Source of the DNA: an uncultured Verrucomicrobia subdivision 3 bacterium
GTDB taxonomy: Bacteria; Verrucomicrobiota; Verrucomicrobiia; Limisphaerales; UBA11358
Assembly: GCA_903875465.1 (NCBI GenBank)
Contig: CAIQWB010000089.1
Span: 18,110-82,109 of the forward strand
DNA: 64,000 bases
Direction: 5' to 3'
The position numbers and the translations under genes were made by a program. Under the pieces are notes generated by a model. That model saw only the letters and a list, made by a program, of their open reading frames with translations, did not search any database and was not told the DNA's origin. Below, piece after piece: positions 63,600 through 64,000 of this stretch; the first letter of the stretch is position 1; the number at the start of each line of letters is the position of its first letter.

Positions 63600-63697
63600 A
63601 GTCTTAAAATCTCTGCCCATGTCGCGTGTGTTAATACTCGGAGCACAACTGATTTGCCAATCATTAATTGTCAGGCACACCGCCTGGCCAGCACCCG
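63600..63697. other. Upstream region of the nucleotidyltransferase, left arm of a long inverted repeat
   Basis: Promoter DNA for the minus-strand gene should lie here. From 63629 onward the sequence is the exact reverse complement of the last bases of the window (see 63629-64000). Confidence 0.5.
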
Positions 63698-64000
63698 TTA
63701 AACCCGAACTCCGAAATTAAAACGCCCGGTCTGCATCCATCTATTGGGCATAAACGGTTTGGAACATTGGCTTCCCAAGCCGCTGCCAATCCGTTGCCCA
63801 TTTAAGGGTGTGCGCTGCGCGCAGCGGCAGTCTTACCAGACCGCTGCGGGTAGGCGGCGATTTTGCCAAAGCGTTTCTGCTCCAATATCTTGACGCATCC
63901 CAGGTATTTTAATTTCGGAGTTCGGGTTTAACGGGTGCTGGCCAGGCGGTGTGCCTGACAATTAATGATTGGCAAATCAGTTGTGCTCCGAGTATTAACA
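63629..64000. repeat. Perfect 94-bp inverted repeat around repeat copy 4
   Basis: Bases 63629-63722 are the exact reverse complement of 63907-64000. Only the inner ~25 bp belong to the ends of repeat copy 4; the outer 69 bp are unique flanking DNA (TGTTAATACTCGGAGCACAA on the left, mirrored at the right end). The palindrome may continue past the window. A real inverted duplication and an assembly fold-back at the hairpin are both possible. Confidence 0.95.
63698..63931 (+). repeat. TTAA-type interspersed repeat, copy 4
   Basis: A 234-bp copy closest to copy 1 (both share CGCCCGGTCTGCATCCATC), in the same orientation as copies 1 and 2. Ends are TTAAACCCGAACTCCGAAAT and TTTCGGAGTTCGGGTTTAA. 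Its central hairpin reads GTGCGCTGCGCGCAGCGGCA. Confidence 0.9.

Noticed and set aside
1..64000. CRISPR array, tRNA or rRNA genes
   Set aside because: No regularly spaced short repeats, cloverleaf or rRNA-like conserved sequence was recognised by eye; a covariance-model search could still find a missed tRNA.

Overview
The window looks like a GC-rich chromosomal segment of a free-living Verrucomicrobiota bacterium, probably of the Pedosphaera/Limisphaera type. The support is indirect. There is a pseudopilin with the [21 protein letters not shown]-terminus that is very abundant in that phylum. There are many large secreted proteins with Ig-like, LamG, PA14 and autotransporter-strand repeats, Tat-exported GH109 and GH1 glycosidases, DUF3472 proteins, and interspersed palindromic elements. 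No rRNA, tRNA or CRISPR array was recognised.

Region 1 (1-10969, + strand) is a surface-sugar locus. It holds a 5'-truncated nucleotide-sugar dehydrogenase-like gene whose catalytic Cys is replaced by Thr, an SDR and a Gfo/Idh/MocA oxidoreductase. After an interruption come three overlapping genes (heptose kinase, nucleotidyltransferase, SIS isomerase) matching the GDP-D-glycero-alpha-D-manno-heptose pathway. The interruption (2946-8682) is an AT-richer island with a VirD4/TraG-like coupling ATPase, a repetitive coiled-coil protein and insertion-sequence debris.

Region 2 (10970-30294) begins with an interspersed repeat abutting a HigA-like antitoxin remnant. It continues with a GH1 beta-glucosidase, a TMEM175-like channel and a 1112-aa CBM9/transglutaminase/hydrolase fusion. 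A serine hydrolase, a BioF-like transferase and an LD-carboxypeptidase form a + strand operon. With the dipeptide epimerase at 24669-25715 they suggest murein-peptide recycling. A large Ig/pectate-lyase protein, pyrE and a Reg_prop sensor kinase with its LuxR-type regulator complete this part.

Region 3 (30744-38259, + strand) is a tight five-gene amino-sugar operon: GH109, GH20, N-acetylhexosamine kinase, UDP-sugar 4-epimerase and a GH36-like glycosidase, closed by a clear intrinsic terminator. Region 4 (38800-63599, - strand) holds a nucleotidyltransferase that could supply the uridylyltransferase missing from that operon. It also has a cluster of three DUF3472 proteins around a second GH36-like enzyme, PutA, a GH35 beta-galactosidase with a short C-terminus, a TPR-sulfotransferase, a LamG/Ig protein and the pseudopilin.

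Four copies of a ~224-244 bp element with TTAA-ended inverted repeats are scattered through the window. The last copy sits at the centre of a perfect 94-bp inverted repeat that runs to the final base, which may be a real palindrome or an assembly fold-back. The best candidates for undescribed biology are the DUF3472/GH36-like cluster, the orphan coupling ATPase with its coiled-coil partner, and the repeat family.
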